64,000 nucleotides of DNA from an uncultured Oscillospiraceae bacterium (GCA_944387015.1 CALXDH010000003.1:1-64000); one strand, 5' to 3'. Shown: positions 27,176-35,313, numbered from the stretch's first letter. Program-made: numbers and translations. The notes: generated from the letters alone by a model not told the origin.

Positions 27176-27864
27176 TTGAACACCTCCCGGAACAGCGCGT
27201 CCACGCTCATGCCCTTTTCCTCCCGGATCTGATCCACAGAGGACTGGAGCACCACCTGGCCCTGGTTGATGAAGATCACATCATCCAGCACCTTTTCCAC
27301 ATCGGAGATCAGATGGGTGGAAATGATGACAGCGGCCTCGGGGTTGTAGTTGGTGATGATGGTGGAGAGGATATAGTCCCGGGTGGCAGGGTCCACGCCG
27401 CCGATGGGCTCATCCAACAGGTACAGCTGCGCCGCCCGGCTCATCACCATGATCAGCTGCACCTTTTCCCGGGTGCCCTTGCTCATCTGCTTGATCCGCT
27501 GCCGGGGCGAGATCTCCAGCCGCTTCAGCATTTCCTCTGCCGCGTCCCGGCGGAAATCCTGGTAGAAATCACCGTAAAAATCCATCAGCTGCGCCGCCGA
27601 CATCCAGGTGGGGATGGCCGTGCGCTCCGGCAGGTAGCTGACGCAAGCATGGCTCTCCCGGCCCGGCACATTACCGCACACCAGGATCTCTCCCTCGGTG
27701 GGGGTCAGCAGGCCGTTGGCCAGCTTGATGAGCGTGGTCTTTCCGCTGCCGTTGGGCCCCAGGAGACCTACGATCCGTCCGGGTTCAATCTGCAGATTCA
27801 CATGGTTCAGCGCCTGCGCCGCACCATAGCGTTTTGTCAATTCCTTACATTCCAGCACCGCCAT
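27169..27864 (-). CDS. ABC transporter ATP-binding protein
   Basis: A 231-residue ATPase with Walker A GPNGSGKT (about 38-45), a Q-loop, a signature variant MSKGTREKVQL, and Walker B LYLLDEPIGGVD. Signature and length match the YtrB-like subfamily, which works with ABC-2 permeases. The start follows AAGGAGGG, and its first codons overlap the end of the GntR gene by 20 bases. The operon order is regulator, ATPase, permease. Confidence 0.94.
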   Translation of the reverse strand: MAVLECKELTKRYGAAQALNHVNLQIEPGRIVGLLGPNGSGKTTLIKLANGLLTPTEGEILVCGNVPGRESHACVSYLPERTAIPTWMSAAQLMDFYGDFYQDFRRDAAEEMLKRLEISPRQRIKQMSKGTREKVQLIMVMSRAAQLYLLDEPIGGVDPATRDYILSTIITNYNPEAAVIISTHLISDVEKVLDDVIFINQGQVVLQSSVDQIREEKGMSVDALFREVFKC

Positions 27865-28237
27865 CGGTGATTCCCTCCTTACCTGTCTCCTGCCGCAGCA
27901 GGGCTACGATTTCCTCCCTCTCATATCCCAGCTGGCCCATGGCCGCCAGAAAGTCCTGAATATGGCGCTCCGCAAGGCCCCGCTTCGCCGTATCAATCAT
28001 GCTTTGATCCTCCGTCACAAACCTGCCCGCAGTCCGCTGACTGTACACCAGTCCATCTCGTTCCAGCTCTGTCAATGCCCGCTGCATGGTGTTGGGGTTG
28101 ACGCCGGCTTCCATCGCCAGATCCCGTACCGACGGCAGCCGTTCTCCCGGCGAAAAGGTGCCGGAGACAATCCCGACTTTGATCTGCAGGATCAGCTGCG
28201 CATAGATCGGCGCGTCATTGGAGAACTCCCATTTCAC
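27845..28237 (-). CDS. GntR family regulator, YtrA subfamily
   Basis: A 130-residue repressor: an N-terminal winged helix (about 8-78: PIYAQLILQIKVGIVSGTFSPGE, SVRDLAMEAGVNPNTMQRAL) and a very short C-terminal dimerisation tail, the mark of the YtrA subfamily. It starts at GTG 28237, behind AGGAGG at 7 bases. It is the first gene of the ABC operon, and a palindrome overlaps its promoter, so it is probably autoregulatory and released by envelope-active compounds. Confidence 0.93.
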   Translation of the reverse strand: MKWEFSNDAPIYAQLILQIKVGIVSGTFSPGERLPSVRDLAMEAGVNPNTMQRALTELERDGLVYSQRTAGRFVTEDQSMIDTAKRGLAERHIQDFLAAMGQLGYEREEIVALLRQETGKEGITDGGAGM

Positions 28238-28262
28238 GGAACCACCTCCTGCTTTCCGTATT

Positions 28263-28309
28263 ATTGTACTAAGTGATTAATACAATAACACAAACTTCAT
28301 ATTTGTCAA
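28263..28309 (-). promoter_or_regulatory. Promoter and YtrA-type operator of the ABC operon
   Basis: On the minus strand TTGACA (28304-28309) and TATTGT (28282-28287) are 16 bases apart. An imperfect 24-base palindrome, ATTGTACTAA...TTAATACAAT (28263-28286), overlaps the -10 and the start site. That is where a GntR dimer would block transcription. Confidence 0.7.
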
Positions 28310-28415
28310 GGGGGGCGCTGCAAATTTTTTCTTTTGATTTTTCCAGCGGGACCGACCCTTTCTGCCCTGTATGCGCATTTCCCTCCGGGAATCACGTTCC
28401 CCGGGTCCAGAAAAC

Positions 28416-28452
28416 AAAAAAAGTCCTGAAATCTTACGATTTCAGGACTTTT
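28416..28452 (-). terminator. Terminator of the interrupted tRNA gene
   Basis: AAAGTCCTGAAAT and its complement flank a short CTTACG loop and give a U-rich tail on the minus strand. It begins 1 base past the tRNA CCA end. Confidence 0.9.
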
Positions 28453-28453
28453 A

Positions 28454-28498
28454 TGGTTGCGGAGACAGGACTCGAACCTGCGACCTCCGGGTTATGAG
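28454..28498 (-). tRNA. 3' half of tRNA-Met(CAU), initiator-like; element attachment site
   Basis: On the minus strand the sequence runs from the anticodon loop CTCATAA (anticodon CAU) through the anticodon-stem 3' side CCCGG, the variable loop AGGTC, a T-arm (GCAGG, TTCGAGT, CCTGT), and acceptor strand CTCCGCA, to the discriminator A and encoded CCA. The CCC after the loop and the acceptor end are like initiator tRNA. The 5' half is missing: past 28498 the sequence is unrelated. This is the usual product of integration into a tRNA 3' end, so the intact tRNA should lie at the other end of the element. Confidence 0.88.
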
Positions 28499-28737
28499 GC
28501 GTCAGGGATTTGTTTCACCAGTATCATTGAGTCTTATCAGTCTCAGTATTATCATCTTTTCAAGAGAATTGTAAACTCCGGAGACGTGCTTCTCACTATT
28601 ATTTTGAGTTGCGCATCAGATCTGCATCAGCTATATAAAAATTTTGCGTCATTTTCTCAGGGTTTTTGCTGCACAACTTATACGCTTAGCTACTCCGGAG
28701 GATTATTGGGATTTACTTTAAATATACAAACAAAAAC

Positions 28738-28765
28738 TTGTAATTTTTTGCCCTACTGATATAAT
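28738..28765 (+). promoter_or_regulatory. Promoter of the HD phosphohydrolase gene
   Basis: TTGTAA (28738-28743) and TATAAT (28760-28765) are 16 bases apart. A perfect 12-bp palindrome at 28790-28801 lies about 25 bases downstream and could be an operator. Confidence 0.65.
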
Positions 28766-28836
28766 ATTATATACTCTAAAATTATATTAGTGTAATTACA
28801 CAAAAGCGTAATGACATTGGTGAAAGGGTGATTTAC

Positions 28837-30321
28837 ATGGAAGAGTTAAACTGGGAGAAACTGTTTTCAAAAGAACGAGAACGGTCGTATGGCAAACAGT
28901 CATCTCCCAAGGAAGAATCTTCGTATCAGAATCCTGCCATTGTTCGTAATGCATTTGATGCTGATTATGATCGAATTGTTGGGTCTTCATCAGTAAGACG
29001 ACTTCAGGATAAGGCACAAGTTTTCCCACTCCAAGAGAACGATGTCGCCAGAACCCGGTTAACACACTCCATTGAGGTTTCAGCATTAGCTGGTTCCTTA
29101 GGTAAATCAGTTGGCCGTATGTTAGAGGGAAAAGGTATCTTTTGCCCAGAGCAGACAGAAGAATTATCCTCTCTTCTACGAGTTTCTGGATTAATTCATG
29201 ACCTTGGAAATCCACCGTTTGGACATTATGGCGAAACTGTAATCCAAAATTGGTTCTCATCGTGGTTTCACTCTAATCCACTTTTAGAAATCGATCATAT
29301 TGTTCTATCCGAACAAGAAAAAAGTGATTTCTTATATTTTGACGGAAATGTTCAAAATTTGAGGATCGTATCAAGACTACAAATGCTTTATGATACCTAT
29401 GGTGCAAATTTCACGTTTGCTACATTAGGTACCATTATGAAATATCCGTGGCCTTCACATCGGAGAAAAGGCGGGAAGAAGAAATTTGGATATTTCAAAT
29501 CAGAAGAAGAGCTGGCTCGTAAAGTTAGGACTGAACTTGGACTACCAGAAAACGTCCGCCATCCTGCAACTTATTTATTAGAAGCAGCAGATGACATTAT
29601 TTACTTATGCGATGATATAGAAGACGGAGTAAAAAAAGGGTATATAGACTGGGATCGAGAATATACTCAATTGAAAGAAAAACTTAAAGCGGACGAGCGA
29701 ATGGCAAGTCTATTTCGGAAAATCGATTCAAAGGAACCTCCCCAAGATATGGATCTCGCAGAAATGAAAACAACAAAAGTGAGAATTTTCCGCAATGCAG
29801 TTCAATCCTTTTTCTTCACTCGTGCAGTTGAAGAGTTTGAGGAAAAGTATGAAATTATTATGTGTAGAGCACCGCAAACGGAGGATAAAACCATTGAACT
29901 CTTAGATTGTGAACGTGCTCTAAAAGATGAGTTAACAAAGATTACAGCAAGAAATTGCTTTTCTTGTCGTGAGGTTCTGTCGCTCGAACTTATAGGAGAC
30001 AAAGTATTAAAAACCTTACTGGATACTTTTGCACCGGTCCTTATCAAAAGCACTGGTGAAGAGTTAGTTAGTCCGAAGACATATGCAGGCAAACTATATA
30101 GTCTTATTTCCCCAAACTTTAGATATATTGCACTGCATTCTCATGAAAAAACGGGTGCTTTCTCAAACAGCGCTTCGAGTAATAAAAAAAGTGAAAAAGA
30201 TTTGCTTGATGAGCTAACTCCGTACGAACGGCTGCATCTCGTTACAGACTTTATTGCTGGAATGACTGACTCCTACGCTGTCAATTTGTATCAGGATCTT
30301 ATGGGGGTAAAACTTCCTTAA
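28837..30321 (+). CDS. dgt: HD-domain deoxynucleoside triphosphate triphosphohydrolase (dGTPase-like)
   Basis: A 494-residue HD-superfamily enzyme of the dGTPase type, which cleaves dNTPs to nucleoside and tripolyphosphate. The catalytic metal residues are visible: His77 in RTRLTHSIEV, His121-Asp122 in GLIHDLGNPPFGH, and Asp near 253 in AADDIIYLCDDIEDG. Full family length. ATG 28837 follows GAAAGGG. The gene is very AT-rich compared with both host and conjugation genes, and it stands next to the attachment site, which marks it as cargo. dGTPases can act in phage defence by depleting dNTPs (known for other members); that role is inferred here. Confidence 0.92.
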   Translation: MEELNWEKLFSKERERSYGKQSSPKEESSYQNPAIVRNAFDADYDRIVGSSSVRRLQDKAQVFPLQENDVARTRLTHSIEVSALAGSLGKSVGRMLEGKGIFCPEQTEELSSLLRVSGLIHDLGNPPFGHYGETVIQNWFSSWFHSNPLLEIDHIVLSEQEKSDFLYFDGNVQNLRIVSRLQMLYDTYGANFTFATLGTIMKYPWPSHRRKGGKKKFGYFKSEEELARKVRTELGLPENVRHPATYLLEAADDIIYLCDDIEDGVKKGYIDWDREYTQLKEKLKADERMASLFRKIDSKEPPQDMDLAEMKTTKVRIFRNAVQSFFFTRAVEEFEEKYEIIMCRAPQTEDKTIELLDCERALKDELTKITARNCFSCREVLSLELIGDKVLKTLLDTFAPVLIKSTGEELVSPKTYAGKLYSLISPNFRYIALHSHEKTGAFSNSASSNKKSEKDLLDELTPYERLHLVTDFIAGMTDSYAVNLYQDLMGVKLP

Positions 30322-30360
30322 CTATCTAATATTTTTTGACAATAACGATTATATTTGTGT

Positions 30361-31050
30361 ATGAAAAATTCAATCCGAAATTATTTAATGGATCACCCGC
30401 CGGCAGCAGAGATCTTTAAAAAACTTGAACTTGCCGGAAATGTAATTCTTATAGGGGGTGTCCTGAGAGAATTCCTTGACCACAGAAAAATTCAGAACTT
30501 GAGGGATATCGATATTATTGTTGATGTAAAAAGTGAATCTCAATGGTCAAGGGTTATTGAGGAATATTCCCTCCGTACAAACAGATTTGGCGGACATAAA
30601 ATCTTCTGTGAAGGCCTTTTGGTTGATGTTTGGCGGATCGAACAAACATGGGCATTTCGTGAAAAAATTATTTCATGTTCGCCCAAAGACTACATAAAGC
30701 TATTACCCGATACTGTTTTTCTTAACTTGGATAGCATTATATATGATTGGACAAATGAAAAATGGTACAAGGAAAAATATCTTGAAGGGATGCATTCTCG
30801 GGTAATAGATGTAGTTCTTGATAAAAATCCATACATATTGTTAAACATTACAAGAGCCTATGTCCTGAAAGACCGATACGATATGTCCTTCTCGCCTAAA
30901 CTTTCACATTTGATTATAGAAGAAGGTAAGAAATATTCTTCTAGAGAGTCTTTTGTAGAAGCAATCTTGTCCGAACAGGAGAAGAGATATCATCGAGTGA
31001 TTTTTTCCAAGGACCGTCTATTAGGGGAAATTAGTTTATTATCTAAATAA
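30361..31050 (+). CDS. Nucleotidyltransferase-fold protein (CCA/poly(A)-polymerase head-like)
   Basis: A 229-residue protein. Its N-terminal half has the polymerase-beta nucleotidyltransferase pattern: GGVLREFLDH (about 35-44), the acidic pair in RDIDIIVD (about 50-57), and a third acidic residue in LLVDVWRIEQTWAF (about 88). The C-terminal half is helical and lacks the RNA-binding domains of CCA-adding enzymes, so it is not a house-keeping tRNA enzyme. It lies 39 bases after the HD dNTPase gene, has the same AT-rich composition, and has no clear ribosome site. The pair may act together on nucleotides or RNA (inference). Confidence 0.75.
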   Translation: MKNSIRNYLMDHPPAAEIFKKLELAGNVILIGGVLREFLDHRKIQNLRDIDIIVDVKSESQWSRVIEEYSLRTNRFGGHKIFCEGLLVDVWRIEQTWAFREKIISCSPKDYIKLLPDTVFLNLDSIIYDWTNEKWYKEKYLEGMHSRVIDVVLDKNPYILLNITRAYVLKDRYDMSFSPKLSHLIIEEGKKYSSRESFVEAILSEQEKRYHRVIFSKDRLLGEISLLSK

Positions 31051-31076
31051 CACTTTTATAGTCCAACAAGCAATTT

Positions 31077-31108
31077 AACGCCACACAATGGATTAATTGT
31101 GTGGCGTT
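31077..31108. terminator. Perfect inverted repeat after the nucleotidyltransferase gene
   Basis: 13-bp perfect stem AACGCCACACAAT/ATTGTGTGGCGTT with a 6-base loop. The following sequence is only mildly T-rich, so it may be a terminator or a protein-binding site. Confidence 0.55.
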
Positions 31109-31170
31109 AATACTTAATTGTCTGTAAAAGCACATAGGTGTGAAATTTTTATTAGGACATTTAAATTGCG

Positions 31171-31210
31171 GCTCATCCCTTCGTAGGGGATGAGTCGATT
31201 TCATTGTTTT
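31171..31210 (+). terminator. Terminator-like hairpin
   Basis: Stem CTCATCCC/GGGATGAG (31172-31179 with 31187-31194), followed by TCGATTTCATTGTTTT. It closes the cargo module before the next small genes. Confidence 0.6.
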
Positions 31211-31324
31211 CAACAATTAAGTCTGCTGAAAACACAGCCAGATAATAAATCGGCATGAAATAGAACAACAAAGGTTTTGATAATCCCACAGGTACATATA
31301 GAAAAAGGAGGACTTCAAATTAGT

Positions 31325-31600
31325 ATGAGCTATGAAAAAGTGCTTGCAGAAGTAGTAGAAATTACATCTGCTATTTTGGATCTTGAAGGTGGTCGACTAC
31401 TTTTGACCATTATGTATGAACTGCTCGGATCTTTTATGGCGGCGGGAAACCATGAAGGTTGCCAGCGCATAATTCAAGAACTCCGGGATGTCGCCATGAT
31501 CTCAGAGCTTGACGAACCAGATGCGTGTTTCCTGCCTATATGGCTTAGCATATTTGAAACCACACTCACAGATATGGTCCTTGATAAAGCCCGGACGTAG
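31325..31600 (+). CDS. Hypothetical small helical protein
   Basis: A 91-residue protein starting MSYEKVLAEVVEITSAILDL; GGAGG stands 13 bases before the ATG. It is predicted all-helical and acidic, with no membrane segment. I do not recognise the family. It lies between the cargo pair and another short gene, and its base composition resembles the element rather than the host. Confidence 0.6.
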   Translation: MSYEKVLAEVVEITSAILDLEGGRLLLTIMYELLGSFMAAGNHEGCQRIIQELRDVAMISELDEPDACFLPIWLSIFETTLTDMVLDKART

Positions 31601-31634
31601 ATAACAATCTAGTACTGAAAATAGCGTATGACTG

Positions 31635-31659
31635 AGAGAAGCAATTGCTTCTCTTTTTT
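31635..31659 (+). terminator. Terminator hairpin just before a small gene
   Basis: Stem AGAGAAGC/GCTTCTCT with an AATT loop and a T run. It ends only about 8 bases before the ribosome site of the 73-residue gene. Confidence 0.75.
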
Positions 31660-31676
31660 CATTTTATGGAGGAAGT

Positions 31677-31898
31677 ATGAGAATTCGATACCGGCGAAAT
31701 GGCAAGCCGCAATCCTATGATTCGGAATATCTTCAAACTCTGCCAAGATCCTCACCACAACCCTTAGCTGGACCGTTTGAGCAGTGTGCTGGATGCCCTT
31801 ATCCTTCACATGGGTTTCTCTGCTGGGATAAGAAAGGGACTTGTCTTCGAGATCAGATGAAAAAAATAAGTGTAGGATCTCAGTACAATTTTAAGTAG
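31677..31898 (+). CDS. Hypothetical small Cys-containing protein
   Basis: A 73-residue basic protein. A central cluster, CAGCPYPSHGFLCWDKKGTC (about 37-56), has four Cys and one His and could bind a metal such as zinc. ATG 31677 follows TGGAGGA. It lies just past a terminator hairpin and before a converging gene. No known family recognised; found on the element, so probably an accessory ICE protein. Confidence 0.6.
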   Translation: MRIRYRRNGKPQSYDSEYLQTLPRSSPQPLAGPFEQCAGCPYPSHGFLCWDKKGTCLRDQMKKISVGSQYNFK

Positions 31899-31925
31899 CC
31901 CAGGACCTATGGCCCTGGGCTACTC
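31895..31925. terminator. Terminator between converging genes
   Basis: 10-bp stem GTAGCCCAGG/CCTGGGCTAC with a 9-base loop, followed by T-rich sequence. It overlaps the stop codon of the small Cys protein gene. Confidence 0.75.
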
Positions 31926-31930
31926 GGTTT

Positions 31931-33160
31931 CTACTTATTCCAACGGTGTATCCTTCTCAATTTCAAAAGTAGAACGCATACTACAGCGGCTGCTATTATC
32001 AGCACTACTGCCACGCCTAAAAAAGCAGAAGGGTTTATTTCATTTGCTTCAGTATTTTTCGGAGCGGCTTCCTCTTGGGATGAAAGCATTGTTGGGAAAT
32101 CTGCCAAGCGATTCCCTTGCGGGTCAATCCGCTCTATTTCTATTTGAGGTTTTGTAGCATGATCCATGAGTTTTTCAGGCACATATTTTTGATCAGGATT
32201 GGAGGCTATGAGATCTTGGTTCGGAAGTAACCACATACTTTCATCCTTTAGGACAACGATACTATAAAATTGCCCAGCAGTTACGTAGGAAACATCCTCC
32301 ATTAACTTAATAGGTGGATGTGTACTATCAGTCTCCACAGAATATTTTGTGGGTACTAGTGGAGTGTTATCATCTAGTCCCCAGAGAGAGCCGTCCTCTT
32401 GAACGACCAGATTATTTGAAGCATACAGAACATTCTCCATTATGGGGGTAAATGAGAAATGGTCTGAATTCTCCTCCCAAACCATTTGATAGAGAGTATG
32501 ATCTGCGCTTAATACATATTTACCAGACAAAAGTTTTGCGAACCCGCTTCCTATAGCTACAGGTGCAGTGCAAATGGGATGTCCAGCCAGTTTCCCCCAA
32601 AAGAGAAGTGTGCCATCATCCAGTACTGCATAGCTGCTGTTATCCAAGGTAGTTATAGAAATCACGCCGCTAAGAAGCTTCGTCGGTTCGTGATCAATAG
32701 TATCTGCTTCTCCAAGGCCCAATTGCCCTGATTCATTCTTGCCACCGACATACAATGTACCATCTTCTTGCAGTGCCAAATAGTGATTGAGGCCGTACTT
32801 TGCAGTAGCCACGTTTTCCAGTAATGAGTCAGAGCTTGAAGTGCTCGTATAAGCGGGATTATTGATGACCCTTAAAGTTCGCTTTCGATCTATTGCTAGG
32901 GTGATATGCAGATCGGATGGGACAATTGAAGCTACATTTTTCATGAGAATTTCCGCATTCTGATAAGAATCAGACGAATAATCACCCCAACGCAATAAGT
33001 CACCGTTTTCCTGAATCACATAGTAGCTGTAACCACAAATATTTGCTGGAAGGCATTCTGGTTCTACGGCATTTGCAGCTGTAGAGACTGCCAAAAGAGC
33101 TAATCCGGATAAAATTAGCAAACGCAGCCCCTTTTCCCCCATCTTTCTCACAACACCCAC
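31931..33160 (-). CDS. Membrane-anchored RCC1-repeat surface protein
   Basis: A 409-residue protein with a signal peptide (about 10-32, cleavage near ANAVEP), an extracellular region of RCC1-like beta-propeller repeats, and a C-terminal membrane segment (about 380-400) followed by KLRRIHRWNK. The repeats follow the ENGDLLRWGDY / EDGTLYVGGKNESGQLGLG / DDGTLLFWGKL / EDGSLWGL / DESMWLL pattern. Likely a cell-surface interaction protein; the partner is unknown. I took GTG 33160, with GGAG upstream; ATG 33142 is an alternative. The gene is monocistronic on the minus strand. Confidence 0.75.
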   Translation of the reverse strand: MGVVRKMGEKGLRLLILSGLALLAVSTAANAVEPECLPANICGYSYYVIQENGDLLRWGDYSSDSYQNAEILMKNVASIVPSDLHITLAIDRKRTLRVINNPAYTSTSSSDSLLENVATAKYGLNHYLALQEDGTLYVGGKNESGQLGLGEADTIDHEPTKLLSGVISITTLDNSSYAVLDDGTLLFWGKLAGHPICTAPVAIGSGFAKLLSGKYVLSADHTLYQMVWEENSDHFSFTPIMENVLYASNNLVVQEDGSLWGLDDNTPLVPTKYSVETDSTHPPIKLMEDVSYVTAGQFYSIVVLKDESMWLLPNQDLIASNPDQKYVPEKLMDHATKPQIEIERIDPQGNRLADFPTMLSSQEEAAPKNTEANEINPSAFLGVAVVLIIAAAVVCVLLLKLRRIHRWNK

Positions 33161-33199
33161 CTACTCTCCGAAGAATGATGCTTAATCGTATATATAATA

Positions 33200-33241
33200 C
33201 AACACCTCAGGTGAGAAAGCGCAACCTCACCTGAAGTGTTG
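33200..33241 (-). terminator. Terminator after the UvrX-YolD operon
   Basis: 15-bp stem with one mismatch (AACACCTCAGGTGAG with CTCACCTGAAGTGTT) and a 10-base loop, followed on the minus strand by GTATTATATATA. It lies between the yolD stop and the RCC1 gene start. Confidence 0.65.
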
Positions 33242-33296
33242 TGAAAAGGGAAATATGTTTTCTCGGTATCGCTTGCTGTTGTGTTCTAAAGAAAAT

Positions 33297-33725
33297 CTAG
33301 CTGATGGTATCTTTATCAAATATCTCTCCTTGCATTGCAAGGATTTCTTGAATGGAAATTTTTGCCCCGTCTGTCATTATAATTTCAGCTGTCGAAGTAT
33401 CTATTTTCTTGACAGTCCCTGTAATACAGATATATTTGCCTCCATCCTTTTTTTCGTCTGGCTTAAAAAAAGTTATAGAGATTTTGGGGTGTAAATGAAG
33501 CACATGGAGAAGCCGCTGTAGTTTTTCGTTAAGGGCTTCTTTTGCGGACTCATCCAATTCAATCCTCTGCATGGTTTGTCGACTAGTCTCTTGGATAATG
33601 GACTCGAATCCAGTCAGCGCAGCAAATGGAGAAAATTGAGCGGCCCGGTTATGCATAGACATGCGGGGATGGGTTTTGGAAACATGGTGGGGCATGTGAA
33701 GCATATCATCGTATTTATTATTCAT
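33297..33725 (-). CDS. yolD: YolD-like protein
   Basis: A 142-residue protein of the YolD-like family, found next to mobile Y-family polymerase genes. The family segment is at about 20-45 (PRMSMHNRAAQFSPFAALTGF), followed by a helical and then a beta-rich C-terminal part. YolD-like proteins are thought to act with the polymerase in the way UmuD does; this is family knowledge, with the mechanism inferred. The start codon overlaps the end of the polymerase gene by 8 bases, so it is translationally coupled. Confidence 0.88.
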   Translation of the reverse strand: MNNKYDDMLHMPHHVSKTHPRMSMHNRAAQFSPFAALTGFESIIQETSRQTMQRIELDESAKEALNEKLQRLLHVLHLHPKISITFFKPDEKKDGGKYICITGTVKKIDTSTAEIIMTDGAKISIQEILAMQGEIFDKDTIS

Positions 33726-35241
33726 GATGCCCTCCCACCTGACGATTCCGCTCTCTGGCGGTTGCTCCCTCCTCCAGATTCATTCCCTTAAGAATAGCGT
33801 TCTTTCCGTATTTCTTCTTAATCCCAAGCATGGCAGCTTGAATCTTTTTTTCTCGGGAAAGCGCCGTACCTTCCTGTGCTTGAGACTCAGTTGTTACGGC
33901 GAAATTTGTAAAGAGGTTCAGCTGCTCGCAGACGGGTTCCTCAGCAACACTGTGCACATCCATTACACGGTTAGCAGTGAGATAGAGACGCCGAATCAAA
34001 AGATTGGAATCTGAAATCCGATCAAACAGGCTGGAGACAGCAGATAGGATTGCCCTTGTTGAAGCTGTTGGCTGTTCCAAATTAGCGGTACCATGGGCGT
34101 GCTTTGGAATCTCTCGTCCATAGGGGTCTCTGGTGATAGCCCCACGATACCGTTTCCGCCGCTCTGGGTCCAAAAGGTTTTCACGGTCATATCCTATGGT
34201 AAGCGTCAGCTGTTTGGTCACTAGCCCCTTATCAACCAAGTCCAGAGCCAGCTGATCTGCCATCTCCCGGACTACCAGCTTGGCTTTGCCGAAGGTATAG
34301 GGCTCTTGCAGAACTTGCCCGGAGCCAATGCTGTTGAATTCTGGCTTATATGCTTTGATGTCTGCGATGGTACAAGGCTCCCAGCCCCAAGCATGATCAA
34401 TCAGTAGCTCCGCATTAACACCGAAGAGCTTGTATAGAAGTTCCTCATTATAGAAATCCGAGGCACTTCCAATAGAACAACGTGCAATATCCCCCATGGT
34501 GTGCAATCCATGGGCCTCCAACTTCTTGGCATAACCCCGTCCTACTCGCCAGAAGTCAGTAAGAGGCTGATGATCCCACAATAACCGCCGGTATGTGAGC
34601 TCACTAAGCTGCGCGATTCGGACCCCGTTCTGATCGGGCTTGATGTGCTTTGCCATGATATCCATGGCCACCTTGCACAGATAGAGATTTGGACCAATTC
34701 CGGCAGTTGCGGTAATCCCTACGGTATGGAGTACATCTAAAATGATTTTCCGAGCCAACTCCCTTGGGGTAAGGCCATAGGTGTCCAGGTAATTGGTAAC
34801 ATCCATAAATACCTCGTCAATAGAGTAAGAGTGGATGTCCTCCGGTGCAATGTATTTGAGGTAGACAGCGAAGATACGGGCGCTGTAATCCATATAGAGC
34901 TTCATACGGGGTGGGGCAATTAGATAATCCAGGGCCAGTTCGGGATGGTTCTTCAATTCTGGGTCATTTGCAGATGCGCCAGTGAATGTGTGATTGGGGG
35001 CACTGCGTAGCCGGAGCGCATTTACCTCTTTTACACGCTCCACAACTTCGAATAGTCTTGCCCGACCAGAAATGCCATAAGCCTTCAATGCCGGTGTTAC
35101 GGCGAGGCAAATGGTTTTTTCCGTGCGGCTGCGATCAGCTACGACCAGGTTGGTGGTAAGGGGATCGAGTCCCCGCTCCATGCACTCCACAGAGGCATAA
35201 AACGATTTTAAGTCGACAGCAAGGTAAACTTTCGAAGCCAT
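33718..35241 (-). CDS. uvrX: Y-family DNA polymerase (UvrX / DinB-like)
   Basis: A 507-residue translesion polymerase. The N-terminal palm begins YLAVDLKSFYASVECMERG (about 5-23) with the first catalytic Asp. The catalytic SIDEVFMDVT (about 132-141) follows, then helix-hairpin-helix and little-finger domains (GRGYAKKLEAHGLHTMGDIA). ATG 35241 lies behind GGGAGGGGG; a GTG seven codons earlier is less likely. Its promoter has an SOS box between -35 and -10, so DNA damage should induce it. Such genes are common on Firmicute plasmids and ICEs and support mutagenic repair during transfer. Confidence 0.95.
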   Translation of the reverse strand: MASKVYLAVDLKSFYASVECMERGLDPLTTNLVVADRSRTEKTICLAVTPALKAYGISGRARLFEVVERVKEVNALRLRSAPNHTFTGASANDPELKNHPELALDYLIAPPRMKLYMDYSARIFAVYLKYIAPEDIHSYSIDEVFMDVTNYLDTYGLTPRELARKIILDVLHTVGITATAGIGPNLYLCKVAMDIMAKHIKPDQNGVRIAQLSELTYRRLLWDHQPLTDFWRVGRGYAKKLEAHGLHTMGDIARCSIGSASDFYNEELLYKLFGVNAELLIDHAWGWEPCTIADIKAYKPEFNSIGSGQVLQEPYTFGKAKLVVREMADQLALDLVDKGLVTKQLTLTIGYDRENLLDPERRKRYRGAITRDPYGREIPKHAHGTANLEQPTASTRAILSAVSSLFDRISDSNLLIRRLYLTANRVMDVHSVAEEPVCEQLNLFTNFAVTTESQAQEGTALSREKKIQAAMLGIKKKYGKNAILKGMNLEEGATARERNRQVGGHHE

Positions 35242-35283
35242 AGGAATCCCCCTCCCATCCACATAGTTTTGATTTATATTGAT

Positions 35284-35313
35284 ATTATATCATAGAACGA
35301 TTGTTCTATACAA
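35284..35313 (-). promoter_or_regulatory. LexA-controlled (SOS) promoter of uvrX-yolD
   Basis: Minus strand: TTGTAT (35308-35313) and TATAAT (35284-35289) are 18 bases apart. Between them lies the perfect palindrome ATAGAAC-GATT-GTTCTAT (35292-35309), which matches the Firmicute SOS box GAAC-N4-GTTC. LexA bound there would block the polymerase directly. Confidence 0.85.

Larger units (their letters stand above)
28310..28836. other. Host/element junction region without protein genes
   Basis: From left to right: about 100 bases of host spacer, the tRNA terminator, the tRNA 3' half, then the AT-rich outer end of the element (28499-28836). The last part contains the promoter of the HD phosphohydrolase gene and the 12-bp perfect palindrome GTGTAATTACAC (28790-28801). 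I see no integrase or excisionase gene at this end. Confidence 0.6.

Noticed and set aside
28273-28497. Plus-strand ORF ending in ETGLEPATSGL
   Set aside because: Well-known false peptide from the antisense of a tRNA and its terminator.
30334-30355. TTGACA-like promoter before the nucleotidyltransferase gene
   Set aside because: No -10 at a workable distance; the gene is more likely cotranscribed with the HD dNTPase gene.
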